From contig JAPHTO010000101.1 of assembly GCA_026196955.1 (NCBI GenBank), positions 1-50,103 on the forward strand: a DNA stretch of 50,103 bases, written 5' to 3'. Below, one piece after another: positions 7,470 through 17,057 of the stretch. The stretch's first letter is position 1; each line of letters starts with the position of its first letter. The notes beneath the pieces are model-generated. The model searched no databases. It had not been told where the DNA came from and worked only from the letters and a program-made list of their open reading frames with translations. The DNA is from Colwellia sp. (lineage in GTDB: Bacteria > Pseudomonadota > Gammaproteobacteria > Enterobacterales > Alteromonadaceae). The translations under genes were made by a program, and so were the position numbers.

Positions 7470-8883
7470 ATTGCTCTCTATATTTTCGAACGACTTTAAG
7501 CGCTAAAATATTTAAACCAAGTGTGGTAATAAATAGCATTAACCCTAATGCAAAAGCGGCCAATGTTTTTGGACTGTCAAACTCTTGATCGCCTGTTAGC
7601 AAGGTAACAATTTGAACGGTTACCGTTGTCACTGAGTCTAACGGGTTTGCGGTTAAGTTGGCTGCCATACCCGCTGCCATAACAACAATCATGGTTTCAC
7701 CAATAGCGCGAGAAATGGCTAATAAAATAGCGCCAACAATACCGGGTAATGCTGCAGGTAATAAAACTTTAACGACGGTTTCACTCTTTGTTGCTCCCAT
7801 GCCTAATGATGCTTCTTTTAAGGCATTTGGCACTGCGCTGATGGCATCTTCTGATAATGATGATACAAAGGGGATAATCATGGTGCCCATAACTAATCCT
7901 GCCGCCAATGCACTTTCAGAGGCTACGCTTAAGCCAAACGACTCCCCAAGATTTCGAATAACAGGGGCTACGGTTAGTGCCGCGAAGAAACCGTAAACTA
8001 CCGTAGGTATGCCAGCTAATACTTCCAACATAGGTTTTGCAAAGCTACGCAATTTTGTGCTGGCATATTGAGATAGATAAATAGCAATCATTAAACCGAC
8101 AGGAACAGCTAATAACATTGCGATGAAGGTGATCAGCATGGTACCTGCAAATAATGGAACTGCACCAAAAGATCCTGAGCCGCCTACTTGGTCTGAACGC
8201 ATAGCGGTTTGTGGGCTCCATTGTGTGCCAAACATAAACTCAGCAGGAGAGACACTCTTAAAAAACTGGATAGATTCAAATAATACGGAAACAACAATGC
8301 CAAGCGTGGTTAAAATAGCAATGGCTGAGGAGGCAACGAGTAATGCCCGTACTATGGCTTCAGACTTTTGACGTGCTTTATAAGTTAGGCTGAATTTTCT
8401 AACCAGTACAATAACACTGACAACGGCAATAATTAGCACTAAACCTGTTTTAAGCCAAACAGCTTGTTGGTTTAGCTCTTGGAGCGTTAGTGCGGCTTGG
8501 AATTGCCCTTGTAATGCAATATCGTTTTGCTGTGCTGCTACTCCTTGCAGTAATGCTTGTGTTGTTTCAGATGACGCTAATGAACGAATATTGTTAAGGT
8601 ATAAGCCAAAATCAATACTTGAAAGAGATTGGATATTTGCTGGCAATGTAGTCGTTAATAGTTGTTCAATAACAAGCTGCTCAGCACTATTAAAAATTAG
8701 CAAGGTGATCAAGGCGGGTAAGCCACAAACCATAGCGGTTAATAAACCAAATTGCTCAGGTAAGCAGGTAAGATCTTTTTTATGCTCTGCGCCACCAGCA
8801 ACCTTTAGCGATCGTTTTAGTCCAAACCAATAGCTAAATAAGGTTAAGGAAATAAGAGCAATAAAAAGTAGAGATGTATTCAT
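7462..8883 (-). CDS. pstC: Phosphate ABC transporter permease PstC (long form)
   Basis: Second permease half of the phosphate channel. It is 473 residues against about 319 in E. coli. A first membrane helix at 1-20 and another near 48-66 enclose and precede a soluble stretch (about 68-140, Gln/Leu-rich), a further helix lies near 142-160, and the conserved permease domain runs from about 235 to the end, with the EAA loop EASLGMGATKSETVVKVLLPAALPGI. The motif GLMIAIYLSQYAS is typical of PstC. It lies 91 bases after pstS, across a strong hairpin, and overlaps pstA by 8 bases. Confidence 0.95.
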   Translation of the reverse strand: MNTSLLFIALISLTLFSYWFGLKRSLKVAGGAEHKKDLTCLPEQFGLLTAMVCGLPALITLLIFNSAEQLVIEQLLTTTLPANIQSLSSIDFGLYLNNIRSLASSETTQALLQGVAAQQNDIALQGQFQAALTLQELNQQAVWLKTGLVLIIAVVSVIVLVRKFSLTYKARQKSEAIVRALLVASSAIAILTTLGIVVSVLFESIQFFKSVSPAEFMFGTQWSPQTAMRSDQVGGSGSFGAVPLFAGTMLITFIAMLLAVPVGLMIAIYLSQYASTKLRSFAKPMLEVLAGIPTVVYGFFAALTVAPVIRNLGESFGLSVASESALAAGLVMGTMIIPFVSSLSEDAISAVPNALKEASLGMGATKSETVVKVLLPAALPGIVGAILLAISRAIGETMIVVMAAGMAANLTANPLDSVTTVTVQIVTLLTGDQEFDSPKTLAAFALGLMLFITTLGLNILALKVVRKYREQYD

Positions 8884-8915
8884 ATATTAAGGCCAACTTT
8901 TACAAATAAAACAAT

Positions 8916-8953
8916 AAAGTGATAGACGAGAATTAGCTCTCGTCTATCACTTT
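8916..8953 (-). terminator. Strong hairpin between pstS and pstC (attenuating terminator)
   Basis: A perfect 16-bp stem (8916-8931 with 8938-8953) closes a 6-base loop. On the minus strand it is followed by ATTGTTTTATTTG, a leaky T-tract. Located 21 bases after the pstS stop, it should let most transcripts end or be stabilised after pstS, giving more binding protein than membrane subunits. Confidence 0.75.
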
Positions 8954-8974
8954 TACGAATTAGTTTGTTTAATA

Positions 8975-10054
8975 TTATTTATTCAACGCTAACGGCGTAA
9001 GAGATAATACATTTTTACGTACGTTAACTAATTTTTCTTCACCAAGAGGAATTAAACCTTTGTCTGTTAAGTAACCTTCTTCACCCATAGCGGCTTCGCT
9101 AGTGTACTCAGTTAGGAATTCTAAAATGCCAGGTACTTTGCCTACGTGAGCATTTTTCACATAGAAGTACAATGGACGAGATACAGGGTATGAGCCGTCA
9201 GCAATGGCTTCAAATGTTGGCTCTTGACCATCAATGATTGACCCTTGTAGCGTATCGCTGTTTTGGTCTAAAAAGCTGAAACCGAAGATGCCAAACGCTT
9301 TCGGGTTAGCTGTTAATTTTTGCACGATTAAGTTATCGTTTTCACCCGCTTCAATGTAGGCATGATCTTCACGAACGCTATGACAAATAGCTTTATACTT
9401 AGCTTTATTTTGCTTTTTAATTGCTTTAATCCAAGGGAATTTTTTACATCCGCCTTCAAGTACTAACTCAGCAAAGGCATCACGTGTTCCTGATGTTGGT
9501 GGTGGACCTAATACTTCAATTTTATTTGCTGGTAACGCTGGGTTGATGTCGCTCCATAACTTGTATGGGTTGGTAACTAGCTTTTCACTGCCATCTTTTG
9601 CAGGTACTTCTTTTGCTAAAGCTAAAAATAATTCTTTGCGCGAAACTTTCATCGCTTCACTCGCATTTGAATTTGCGACTACGATACCATCGTAACCCAC
9701 AAGTACTTCAGTAATGCTTGTTACACCATTTTTTGCACACATATCAAATTCACTTTTTTTCATGCGACGTGAGGCATTTGATAAGTCAGGGGTATCAATA
9801 GCGTTGCTTGCACAAAATAACTTCATGCCGCCGCCAGTACCTGTAGATTCAATTTTTGGCGTTTTAAATTCTGTGTTTTTACCAAAGCGCTCAGCTACGA
9901 CGGTAGAAAAAGGGTAAACAGTTGAAGAGCCAACCGCAGTAATGGTGTCACGGCTATTGCCTTGAGCATTAGCAACGCTGCTCATTAATGCAACTGTGCC
10001 AAGCGACAGGCTTATTATTGTTTTAGTTAATGTGCTGTTTATCATCTTGTTCAT
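8975..10054 (-). CDS. pstS: Phosphate ABC transporter substrate-binding protein PstS
   Basis: Periplasmic phosphate-binding protein, about 359 residues. A Sec signal peptide (residues 1-30, basic start, hydrophobic ISLSLGTVALMSS, then VANA before Q) is followed by the PstS opening TITAVGSSTVYPFSTVVAERF and the phosphate-binding GTGGG and PPTSGTRDAF loops. The frame also allows a GTG at 10066, but ATG 10054 gives a cleaner signal peptide and has GAG seven bases upstream. The C-terminal FGFSFLDQNSDTL and YPVSRPLYFYVK are characteristic of the long PstS type seen in marine gammaproteobacteria. It heads the pst operon and has a PhoB-box array upstream. Confidence 0.96.
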   Translation of the reverse strand: MNKMINSTLTKTIISLSLGTVALMSSVANAQGNSRDTITAVGSSTVYPFSTVVAERFGKNTEFKTPKIESTGTGGGMKLFCASNAIDTPDLSNASRRMKKSEFDMCAKNGVTSITEVLVGYDGIVVANSNASEAMKVSRKELFLALAKEVPAKDGSEKLVTNPYKLWSDINPALPANKIEVLGPPPTSGTRDAFAELVLEGGCKKFPWIKAIKKQNKAKYKAICHSVREDHAYIEAGENDNLIVQKLTANPKAFGIFGFSFLDQNSDTLQGSIIDGQEPTFEAIADGSYPVSRPLYFYVKNAHVGKVPGILEFLTEYTSEAAMGEEGYLTDKGLIPLGEEKLVNVRKNVLSLTPLALNK

Positions 10055-10110
10055 CTTATTTCTCACTTGTTAAGTTTAGAGAGTTTTAAATATTGAAATT
10101 AATTAAACTG

Positions 10111-10160
10111 ATGACAGTGTAGGAATTTTATATGACAGTTAAATGACTAAAATATGACAG
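10111..10160 (-). promoter_or_regulatory. PhoB-box array upstream of pstS
   Basis: On the minus strand CTGTCAT occurs at 10160-10154, a variant TAGTCAT at 10149-10143, CTGTCAT at 10138-10132 and again at 10117-10111. The first three are spaced exactly 11 bases, as in a Pho box (CTGTCAT plus 4 AT-rich bases); the fourth is 21 bases further. PhoB binding under phosphate starvation follows from the established consensus. Confidence 0.9.
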
Positions 10161-10213
10161 TTATGTTACAAAGGAAAATTATGGAAAATATGCTGTACTC
10201 TGCCAAAATTATG

Positions 10214-10254
10214 TGTAAAAATATCATTACAAATCGCGTAATTAAATCTTTACG
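10214..10254 (+). promoter_or_regulatory. Two TyrR-like operator boxes upstream of aroF
   Basis: TGTAAA-N6-ATTACA at 10214-10231 matches the TyrR consensus TGTAAA-N6-TTTACA at 11 of 12 bases. CGTAAT-N6-TTTACG at 10237-10254 is a weaker copy whose centre lies 23 bases away, about two helical turns. A strong-weak pair in front of aroF is the known E. coli arrangement for tyrosine repression. Confidence 0.6.
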
Positions 10255-10392
10255 ATTTTGTTGTTTTTATTTTAATTGAGCTACAGCCCTTTAAATAGGG
10301 ATTTTGATCTTTTCAATATCTTCTGCAAATCTTGTTTTTATCCTGCGCACTTTTAAGTTTAAATTATTAAGAATAACGATTAGGAATCGATC

Positions 10393-11493
10393 ATGGCGAC
10401 CTTAACTACTGAAAATGCTATCCACAAAAGTACTTTAAATGACATTCACGTCAATGAAGAGCATGTTTTATTAACACCTGAGCAGCTTAAAGAAGAGTTG
10501 CCGTTAAAAGAGCCCGGCCGAGAGTTTGTTAAGTCTGCTCGTAAAATTATTGCTGATATTATTCACAAACGTGATCCACGCCTATTAGTTGTGAGTGGGC
10601 CATGCTCTGTTCACGATGTTGAAGCTGCGAAAGAATACGCAAGAGCGTTGAAAAAACTGCACGACAAATACCAAGACTCACTCTATATTGTTATGCGCGT
10701 TTATTTTGAAAAACCACGTACAACGGTGGGATGGAAAGGATTAATTAACGATCCGCATATGAATGGCTCATTTGATGTTGAAGCTGGGCTAAGAAAAGCC
10801 CGTGAATTATTAATTTACTTGACTGAATTAGGCCTACCGCTTGCTACTGAAGCACTTGATCCTATCAGCCCACAATATTTAGCTGAGCTATTTAGCTGGT
10901 CAGCGATTGGTGCACGTACTACTGAGTCTCAAACTCACAGAGAAATGGCCAGTGGTTTATCTATGCCAATTGGTTTTAAAAATGGTACCAATGGTAGTTT
11001 AGATGTTGCTATTAATGCTTTACAATCAGCGGCATCGTCGCATCGTTTTATGGGAATTAATCGTCAAGGTCAGGTGGCATTGATTAAAACATCGGGTAAC
11101 CCTGATGGTCATGTTATTTTACGTGGCGGCAAACAACCTAACTATGACAGTGTCAATATTAGCGAATGTGAGCAAGTATTAGCTAAACATGACTTAGAGC
11201 CGGGTATTGTTGTGGATTGTAGTCATGGTAATTCCAATAAAGATTACCGTCGTCAACCCTTGGTTGCGACTAATGTTTTCAATCAAATCATAGAAGGTAA
11301 TAAGACGATTATTGGTATTATGTTAGAGAGTAATATCAAAGCAGGAAATCAAAGCAGTGAATTAGCAATTGCCGATATGGAATATGGGGTCTCAGTAACG
11401 GATGCTTGTATCGACTTGCCAACCACTGAAACCTTATTAAGTGAAGCCGATGCAATGCTAAGCAAGGTATTACAACAACGTATTGCTAAATAG
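10393..11493 (+). CDS. aroF: 3-deoxy-7-phosphoheptulonate (DAHP) synthase, AroF-like
   Basis: Type I DAHP synthase, 366 residues, condensing PEP and erythrose 4-phosphate as the first step of the shikimate pathway in the cytoplasm. Family landmarks are RLLVVSGPCSVHD, MRVYFEKPRTTVGWKG, GARTTESQTHREMASGLSMP, GHVILRGG and VDCSHGNSNKDYRRQP, which include the PEP- and metal-binding residues. The N-terminal LNDIHVNEEHVLLTPEQLK is close to E. coli AroF. Isozyme type (Tyr-sensitive) is inferred from that likeness, from tyrA 84 bases downstream, and from TyrR-like boxes upstream; direct inhibition cannot be read from sequence. Confidence 0.93.
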   Translation: MATLTTENAIHKSTLNDIHVNEEHVLLTPEQLKEELPLKEPGREFVKSARKIIADIIHKRDPRLLVVSGPCSVHDVEAAKEYARALKKLHDKYQDSLYIVMRVYFEKPRTTVGWKGLINDPHMNGSFDVEAGLRKARELLIYLTELGLPLATEALDPISPQYLAELFSWSAIGARTTESQTHREMASGLSMPIGFKNGTNGSLDVAINALQSAASSHRFMGINRQGQVALIKTSGNPDGHVILRGGKQPNYDSVNISECEQVLAKHDLEPGIVVDCSHGNSNKDYRRQPLVATNVFNQIIEGNKTIIGIMLESNIKAGNQSSELAIADMEYGVSVTDACIDLPTTETLLSEADAMLSKVLQQRIAK

Positions 11494-11576
11494 AAATAAA
11501 GCCAGTAGGTTGGCCTTTAGCACCTTACTTTTGGTGTGAGCTAGGGTTAGTTTATTTTAACAATGAATAGGACAAT

Positions 11577-12707
11577 ATGAGTAATTTTGACGACAATCTT
11601 AAAGTGTTACGTGATGAGATTGATGATATCGATAGCCAGTTAGTTGCCTTGTTGACTAAGCGTTTAGCCGTCACCACAAAGGTAGGGGAATTAAAAAGCG
11701 CTGAAGGTGTGCCTATTTTTGCGCCAGAGCGAGAAGCTACCTTGATTAAAAAGCGTCGTGCTCAAGCCGAAAATTCAGGACTTAGCGGTGATTTGATTGA
11801 AGATATCTTACGCCGTTTAATGCGTGACTCTTATGTTAGTCAAGATGCCAGTGGTTATCAATGTATCAACCCTAGTTGTAACAAGGTTGTCGTTGTCGGT
11901 GGTAAAGGCCAGCTAGGCAGTGTTTTTGTTGATTTATTTAAACGTTCAAATTATCAGGTTGCCATTATCGAGCAAGATGATTGGCCTCATAGTGACGACA
12001 TTTTAGCTGATGCCAGCGTGGTGATTGTTGCGGTGCCTATTCGCCTAACGTCAATGGTTATTCACCACTTAAATAATTTACCCGATGACTGTATTTTAGC
12101 TGATTTTACTAGCATAAAAGAATCACCACTCTATGAAATGATGCAGGCGCACTCAGGCCCTGTAGTTGGTTTGCATCCTATGTTTGGCCCTGATGTAACA
12201 GGGCTTATTAAACAAACTATTATTGTTTGTGATGGCCGTGAAAAAGCACAATATCAATGGCTACTAGAACAGTTTCAGGTTTGGGGCGCTAAACTATATC
12301 AAGTCGCAGCTCATGAGCATGATCAAGCCATGTCTATGGTGCAAGTGATGCGGCATTTTTCAACTATCGCCTATGGTTATCATTTGATGGCAGAAGGTGC
12401 AGATATTGAAAACTTGGTGAATATGAGCTCACCTATTTATCGTTTAGAGCTGATCATGGTTGGACGTTTATTTGCTCAAGATCCTATTTTATACTCAGAT
12501 ATTATTTTTGCTAACCCTGATAATATCTCCATGATGAAACGTTTTGCTTACCGGTTTTTAGAATTATTAGAAGACGTTGAAGTGGGTGATAAAGACGCTT
12601 TTGTTACCATGTTTAAGCAAGTGTCACACTGGTTTGGCGATTATGCTGATGATTTCTTAGCTGAGAGTAAAGCCATGCTGCTAAAGGCAAATGAGCTGAA
12701 AAAATAG
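11577..12707 (+). CDS. tyrA: Bifunctional chorismate mutase / prephenate dehydrogenase TyrA
   Basis: Cytosolic two-domain enzyme turning chorismate into prephenate and then 4-hydroxyphenylpyruvate for tyrosine. Residues 1-90 are an AroQ chorismate mutase (LRDEIDDIDSQLVALLTKRL, KSAEGVPIFAPERE). Residues about 105-376 are the NAD-dependent dehydrogenase: VVVVGGKGQLGSVF nucleotide-binding turn, VGLHPMFGPD with the catalytic histidine, and the HDQAMSMVQVMRHF helix. 376 residues matches the enterobacterial enzyme (373). It follows aroF in the same direction, as in the E. coli aroF-tyrA operon. Confidence 0.96.
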   Translation: MSNFDDNLKVLRDEIDDIDSQLVALLTKRLAVTTKVGELKSAEGVPIFAPEREATLIKKRRAQAENSGLSGDLIEDILRRLMRDSYVSQDASGYQCINPSCNKVVVVGGKGQLGSVFVDLFKRSNYQVAIIEQDDWPHSDDILADASVVIVAVPIRLTSMVIHHLNNLPDDCILADFTSIKESPLYEMMQAHSGPVVGLHPMFGPDVTGLIKQTIIVCDGREKAQYQWLLEQFQVWGAKLYQVAAHEHDQAMSMVQVMRHFSTIAYGYHLMAEGADIENLVNMSSPIYRLELIMVGRLFAQDPILYSDIIFANPDNISMMKRFAYRFLELLEDVEVGDKDAFVTMFKQVSHWFGDYADDFLAESKAMLLKANELKK

Positions 12708-12853
12708 CTGTATTTCAACTTGTTTTAGCTTGTATAACATTAGACCTTGGCGCGGGCCGCATATATTTCACCAGTGGACTTTTGGCATAACAATGAGTAC
12801 TCTAGCATCAATTTTTTATTGAGCAAAAATACCCTTTGGTATCATTCCACACT

Positions 12854-13459
12854 ATGAAGTTTAGTCCGTTAGTACAAGAGCTTATTGATTCATTAAAATG
12901 CTTACCTGGTGTTGGTGCAAAATCAGCTCAGCGCATGGCGTTTCACTTGCTAGAGCGAAATCGCCGTGGTGGTAGCAAGCTCGCGACAACGTTAGCAAGG
13001 GCAATGAGTGAAATTGGTCATTGCCAATCATGTCGAAATTTTACTGAAGAAGATTTATGTGAAATTTGTCAAAGTCCAAAGCGAAAAATTGCGACTAGCC
13101 TTTGTATTGTCGAAAGTCCAGGTGATGTTATTGCCATTGAACAAACGGGTGAATTTACCGGAAAGTATTTTGTTTTAATGGGGCATTTATCGCCTATCGA
13201 TGGCATTGGCCCTGAAGATCTCGGTTTACATATTTTAGAAAAACAGTTTGCTAGCGGCCAATTTAATGAAGTGATTTTAGCGACCAATCCTACTGTTGAA
13301 GGGGAAGCTACGGCGCACTTTATTGCCGAATTAGCACATCAATATCAAATCAATATCTCGCGCATTGCCCACGGTGTGCCTGTTGGCGGCGAGTTAGAAT
13401 ATGTTGATGGCAATACCTTGTCTCATGCGCTCTCTGGACGAAAAAGTTACAATCTTTAA
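12854..13459 (+). CDS. recR: Recombination mediator RecR
   Basis: RecR works with RecF and RecO to load RecA on gapped DNA. The 201-residue protein has the helix-hairpin-helix [17 protein letters not shown] near 18-34, a four-cysteine zinc finger (CQSC...CEIC) near 57-72, a Toprim domain ([17 protein letters not shown], then [16 protein letters not shown]) and the C-terminal [16 protein letters not shown]. The frame opens earlier at a TTG (12836), but ATG 12854 starts the conserved [10 protein letters not shown] and gives the normal family length. No strong ribosome binding site is visible. In E. coli recR follows dnaX-ybaB; here tyrA is the upstream neighbour, with a 146-base gap. Confidence 0.96.
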   Translation: MKFSPLVQELIDSLKCLPGVGAKSAQRMAFHLLERNRRGGSKLATTLARAMSEIGHCQSCRNFTEEDLCEICQSPKRKIATSLCIVESPGDVIAIEQTGEFTGKYFVLMGHLSPIDGIGPEDLGLHILEKQFASGQFNEVILATNPTVEGEATAHFIAELAHQYQINISRIAHGVPVGGELEYVDGNTLSHALSGRKSYNL

Positions 13460-13587
13460 AATGACGCGAAAAGTACCGTTTTGCTTGGGCTAGCGGCAAG
13501 TTGCTTTTGAGTTACGCAATTTTATACCTTAATTACCCACAGAAAATGTGAATAACTTATCTGTAAATTTCATTTATTCCAAAATTG

Positions 13588-13617
13588 CCCTTGAAAAAAA
13601 ACAATCAATCCTCAGAT
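13588..13617 (+). promoter_or_regulatory. Sigma-32 (heat-shock) promoter candidate for htpG
   Basis: CCCTTGAA at 13588-13595 is a perfect heat-shock -35 block. After 14 bases comes CCTCAGAT at 13610-13617, matching the CCCCATNT -10 block at 5 of 7 defined positions. It lies about 90 bases before the chosen htpG start, and htpG is a known RpoH target in E. coli. Confidence 0.6.
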
Positions 13618-13704
13618 TAAGTAACAGCGAATTATCCCGTATTCATCCATTTTTAGGTGTCGGGATCTTTACCAAATCAAGAAAACATTAAAGGTTACCT
13701 TTTT

Positions 13705-15666
13705 ATGACAGTCGAAAATAAACCACAAAACCATGCATTTGCATCAGATAACGCCAAGATACTTCAACTAATGATCCACTCTCTTTATTCCAATAAAGAG
13801 ATATTTTTACGCGAGTTAGTGTCAAACGCAGCAGATGCTTCAGATAAATTACGCTTTAAAGCGCTGTCCAATGCAGATTTGTTCGAAGGTGATGGCGATT
13901 TAAGAGTGCGTGTTAGTTGCGATAAAGAAAACAACACAGTAACTATTTCTGATAACGGCATCGGCATGAACCTTGAAGAGGTTATCGAACACTTAGGTAC
14001 TATTGCTAAATCAGGTACTGCGGAGTTTTTCTCTCAGCTATCTGGTGATCAAGCCGCTGACTCTCAATTAATTGGTCAATTTGGTGTTGGTTTTTACTCA
14101 GCCTTTATCGTGGCTGATAAAGTGACTGTACGTACGCGCCGCGCTGGTGATGAAGCATCAGAAGGCGTTGAGTGGGTGAGTGCAGGCGAGGGTGATTTCA
14201 CTACGGTTAACATTGAGAAAGCCAATCGCGGTACTGACATTATTCTTCACTTAAAAGAAGATGAAAGCGAATTTGCTGATGATTGGCGTTTAAAGTCAAT
14301 TGTTACTAAATACTCTGATCACATCTCAGTATCTGTTGAAATGTTAACTGCAGAAGTACCAGCCGTTGAAGCGGTTGCAGAAGTAAAAGATGATGAAGGT
14401 AATGTGACTTCTCCTGCTGTTGAAGCACGTGATGCAGTACCAGCAAAATGGGAAGCAATCAATAAAGCGACGGCCTTATGGACTCGTGAAAAAGCTGATG
14501 TGTCAGACGATGAATATAAAGAATTCTACAAGCATGTGTCTCATGACTTTGGTGACCCACTATTATGGGAGCACAATAAAGTAGAAGGTAAAACGGAATA
14601 TACGTCACTTTTATATGTACCTTCAAAAGCACCATTTGATATGTATAACCGTGAAAAACAGCACGGCTTAAAGTTATACGTACAACGTGTATTTATCATG
14701 GATGATGCTGAGCAGTTCATGCCAACATACTTACGTTTTGTTAAAGGTTTACTTGACTCAAACGACTTACCGTTAAATGTTTCTCGTGAAATTTTACAAG
14801 ACAACAAGGTTACTCAAACCATTCGCAAGGGTTGTACTAAACGCGTATTGAAAATGCTTGAGAAATTAGGCAAAAAAGATGCTGAAAAATATCAAGGTTT
14901 CTGGGATGAATTTGGCCAAGTGTTAAAAGAAGGTCCTGCCGAAGATATGGCGAATAAAGAGCAAGTTGCTGGTTTATTACGCTTTGCATCAACCCATGAA
15001 GATAACGCAATACAAAGCGTGTCTTTAGCGTCATATATCGAACGCATGAAGGAAGGCCAAGAAAAGATTTACTATGTGGTTGCAGATAGCTTTGAAGCAG
15101 CTAAAAACAGCCCGCATTTAGAAGTTTTCCGCAAAAAAGGCATTGAAGTTCTATTAATGTCTGATCGTATTGATGAGTGGTTAGTGAGTCATCTAAATGA
15201 ATTTGATGGCAAACAGTTGCAATCAGTGACACGTGGCGGCCTAGACTTAGGCGATATGGATGACGCTGAAACGAAGGAAGCACAAGAGAAGCTTGAAAAA
15301 GAGTTTGACTCCGTTGTTGTTCGTATTAAAGAAGCACTTAAAGATAAAGTAAAAGATGTGAAATTATCACAACGTTTAACTGATTCTCCTGCGTGTATTG
15401 TTGCTGATGAAAATGACATGAGTAGCCAAATGGCAAAATTAATGGCATCAGTTGGTCAAGAAGTGCCAGATACTTTACCAATTTTTGAAATTAACGGTGA
15501 GCATGACTTAGTTAAGCATGTTGCTGATGAGCAAGACGATGATAAGTTTAACCAGTGGGTTGAAGTTTTGTTTGAACAAGCAATGTTAGCAGAGCGCGGT
15601 AGTTTGAAAGATCCAGCCAGTTATGTTGCACGTTTAAACAAACTAATGCTAAGCCTAACTAAGTAA
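13705..15666 (+). CDS. htpG: Molecular chaperone HtpG (Hsp90)
   Basis: Cytosolic ATP-dependent Hsp90 chaperone. The GHKL ATPase motifs are in order: [29 protein letters not shown], then ISDNGIGM, then GTIAKSG and [18 protein letters not shown]. The middle domain holds FPFD-like [18 protein letters not shown] and the catalytic arginine region [11 protein letters not shown]; the C-terminal dimer domain ends [15 protein letters not shown] 13657 would open the frame earlier, but ATG 13705 (MTVENKPQ) fits the family; this gives 653 residues against 624 in E. coli. About 22 of the extra residues form an acidic/Val-rich linker near 214-250. recR lies upstream and adk downstream, as in E. coli. Confidence 0.97.
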   Translation: MTVENKPQNHAFASDNAKILQLMIHSLYSNKEIFLRELVSNAADASDKLRFKALSNADLFEGDGDLRVRVSCDKENNTVTISDNGIGMNLEEVIEHLGTIAKSGTAEFFSQLSGDQAADSQLIGQFGVGFYSAFIVADKVTVRTRRAGDEASEGVEWVSAGEGDFTTVNIEKANRGTDIILHLKEDESEFADDWRLKSIVTKYSDHISVSVEMLTAEVPAVEAVAEVKDDEGNVTSPAVEARDAVPAKWEAINKATALWTREKADVSDDEYKEFYKHVSHDFGDPLLWEHNKVEGKTEYTSLLYVPSKAPFDMYNREKQHGLKLYVQRVFIMDDAEQFMPTYLRFVKGLLDSNDLPLNVSREILQDNKVTQTIRKGCTKRVLKMLEKLGKKDAEKYQGFWDEFGQVLKEGPAEDMANKEQVAGLLRFASTHEDNAIQSVSLASYIERMKEGQEKIYYVVADSFEAAKNSPHLEVFRKKGIEVLLMSDRIDEWLVSHLNEFDGKQLQSVTRGGLDLGDMDDAETKEAQEKLEKEFDSVVVRIKEALKDKVKDVKLSQRLTDSPACIVADENDMSSQMAKLMASVGQEVPDTLPIFEINGEHDLVKHVADEQDDDKFNQWVEVLFEQAMLAERGSLKDPASYVARLNKLMLSLTK

Positions 15667-15699
15667 TTATAAGTCAGAAAAACAGTAGACTTTAGTCGG

Positions 15700-15738
15700 A
15701 AAAAGGGGTTATTCACTATAAATGAATGCCCCTTTTTT
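15700..15738 (+). terminator. Terminator after htpG
   Basis: AAAAAGGGG at 15700-15708 pairs with CCCCTTTTT at 15729-15737. An inner ATTCA/TGAAT extends the stem, and T-residues follow directly. Confidence 0.88.
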
Positions 15739-15899
15739 GTATGCTATGCTTGTTTGCTTATGGGCATGCTTGTATAGTGTCTGCCGCGACAAATATAATA
15801 CTAAAGAATTATTACATTAGCGTGATCAAACTGTGAATAAACAGTATTTTTTTGACTATGTTAATGTAATTATTTTTATTATTTTAAACCATCATTTAA

Positions 15900-16556
<657 letters not shown>

Positions 16557-16582
16557 TTTTAAACTCGGTTATTTATGTCAAT

Positions 16583-16607
16583 AAAAACTCGCTTCGGCGA
16601 GTTTTTT
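16583..16607 (+). terminator. Terminator after adk
   Basis: A 10-bp stem (16583-16592 with 16597-16606) closes a TTCG tetraloop and ends in a T-run. Confidence 0.92.
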
Positions 16608-16649
16608 GTTTTATAAACTTATGCCATTAAAATAATAAAAAGGTTACCT

Positions 16650-17045
16650 ATGGATATCAACATCACTATTACTGCATTTTATGCGAGCTTGCTTGCACTT
16701 CTTTTTCTTGCACTATCTTTTAATGTTATTCGGTTACGCCTAAAATTGAAGGTTGGCGTTGGTGATGGCGGTGAAAAAGCATTAACTAAAGCGATTCGAA
16801 TACACGGGAATTTTGCTGAATATATGCCTTTAGCGCTGATTTTATTAGCAGGCTATGAGCTTAGTGGCGCAGATAGCCTTTGGTTACATCTTTTGGGGAG
16901 CGTATTATTTATTGGCAGAGTGCTTCACGCGTTGGGATTAAGTCAATCTATTGGCACTTCAAAGCCAAGAGTTATTGGTACCCTTTCGATGTTTATCGTA
17001 CTACTCATCCTTGCTATCGCCAATATTTGTGCGTTTATTTGTTAG
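16650..17045 (+). CDS. MAPEG family membrane protein (YecN-like)
   Basis: A 131-residue protein with four predicted membrane helices (about 5-25, 55-72, 77-97 and 106-128). The MAPEG signature region is RIHGNFAEYMPLALILL after GDGGEKALTKA, closely like E. coli YecN (GDGGF...AIRIHGNAVEYIP). Relatives include microsomal glutathione S-transferase and prostaglandin E synthase, but for bacterial YecN-type proteins the substrate is not established. A purine-rich AAAAAGG lies 6-12 bases before the ATG. Convergent with the acetyltransferase at 17058; only 12 bases separate them and no clear terminator is visible. Confidence 0.88.
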   Translation: MDINITITAFYASLLALLFLALSFNVIRLRLKLKVGVGDGGEKALTKAIRIHGNFAEYMPLALILLAGYELSGADSLWLHLLGSVLFIGRVLHALGLSQSIGTSKPRVIGTLSMFIVLLILAIANICAFIC

Positions 17046-17057
17046 GGCTGATGGTAA

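Larger units (their letters stand above)
10055..10392. other. Divergent control region between pstS and aroF
   Basis: A 338-base AT-rich gap with no gene. The left part holds four PhoB-type heptamers (10111-10160) for pstS, the middle holds two TyrR-like boxes (10214-10254) for the aroF-tyrA side, and the rest is the AT-rich leader of aroF. The aroF start at 10393 is preceded by TTAGGAATCGATC. Confidence 0.7.

Noticed and set aside
12793..12803. CAATGAGTACT, shared with the inverted repeat between hisG and hisD
   Set aside because: Eleven bases without the matching second arm; too short to call a remnant copy.
13460..13587. Gap upstream of htpG inspected for a small RNA
   Set aside because: AT-rich with no stable hairpin beyond weak pairings; only the heat-shock promoter candidate further right is worth reporting.
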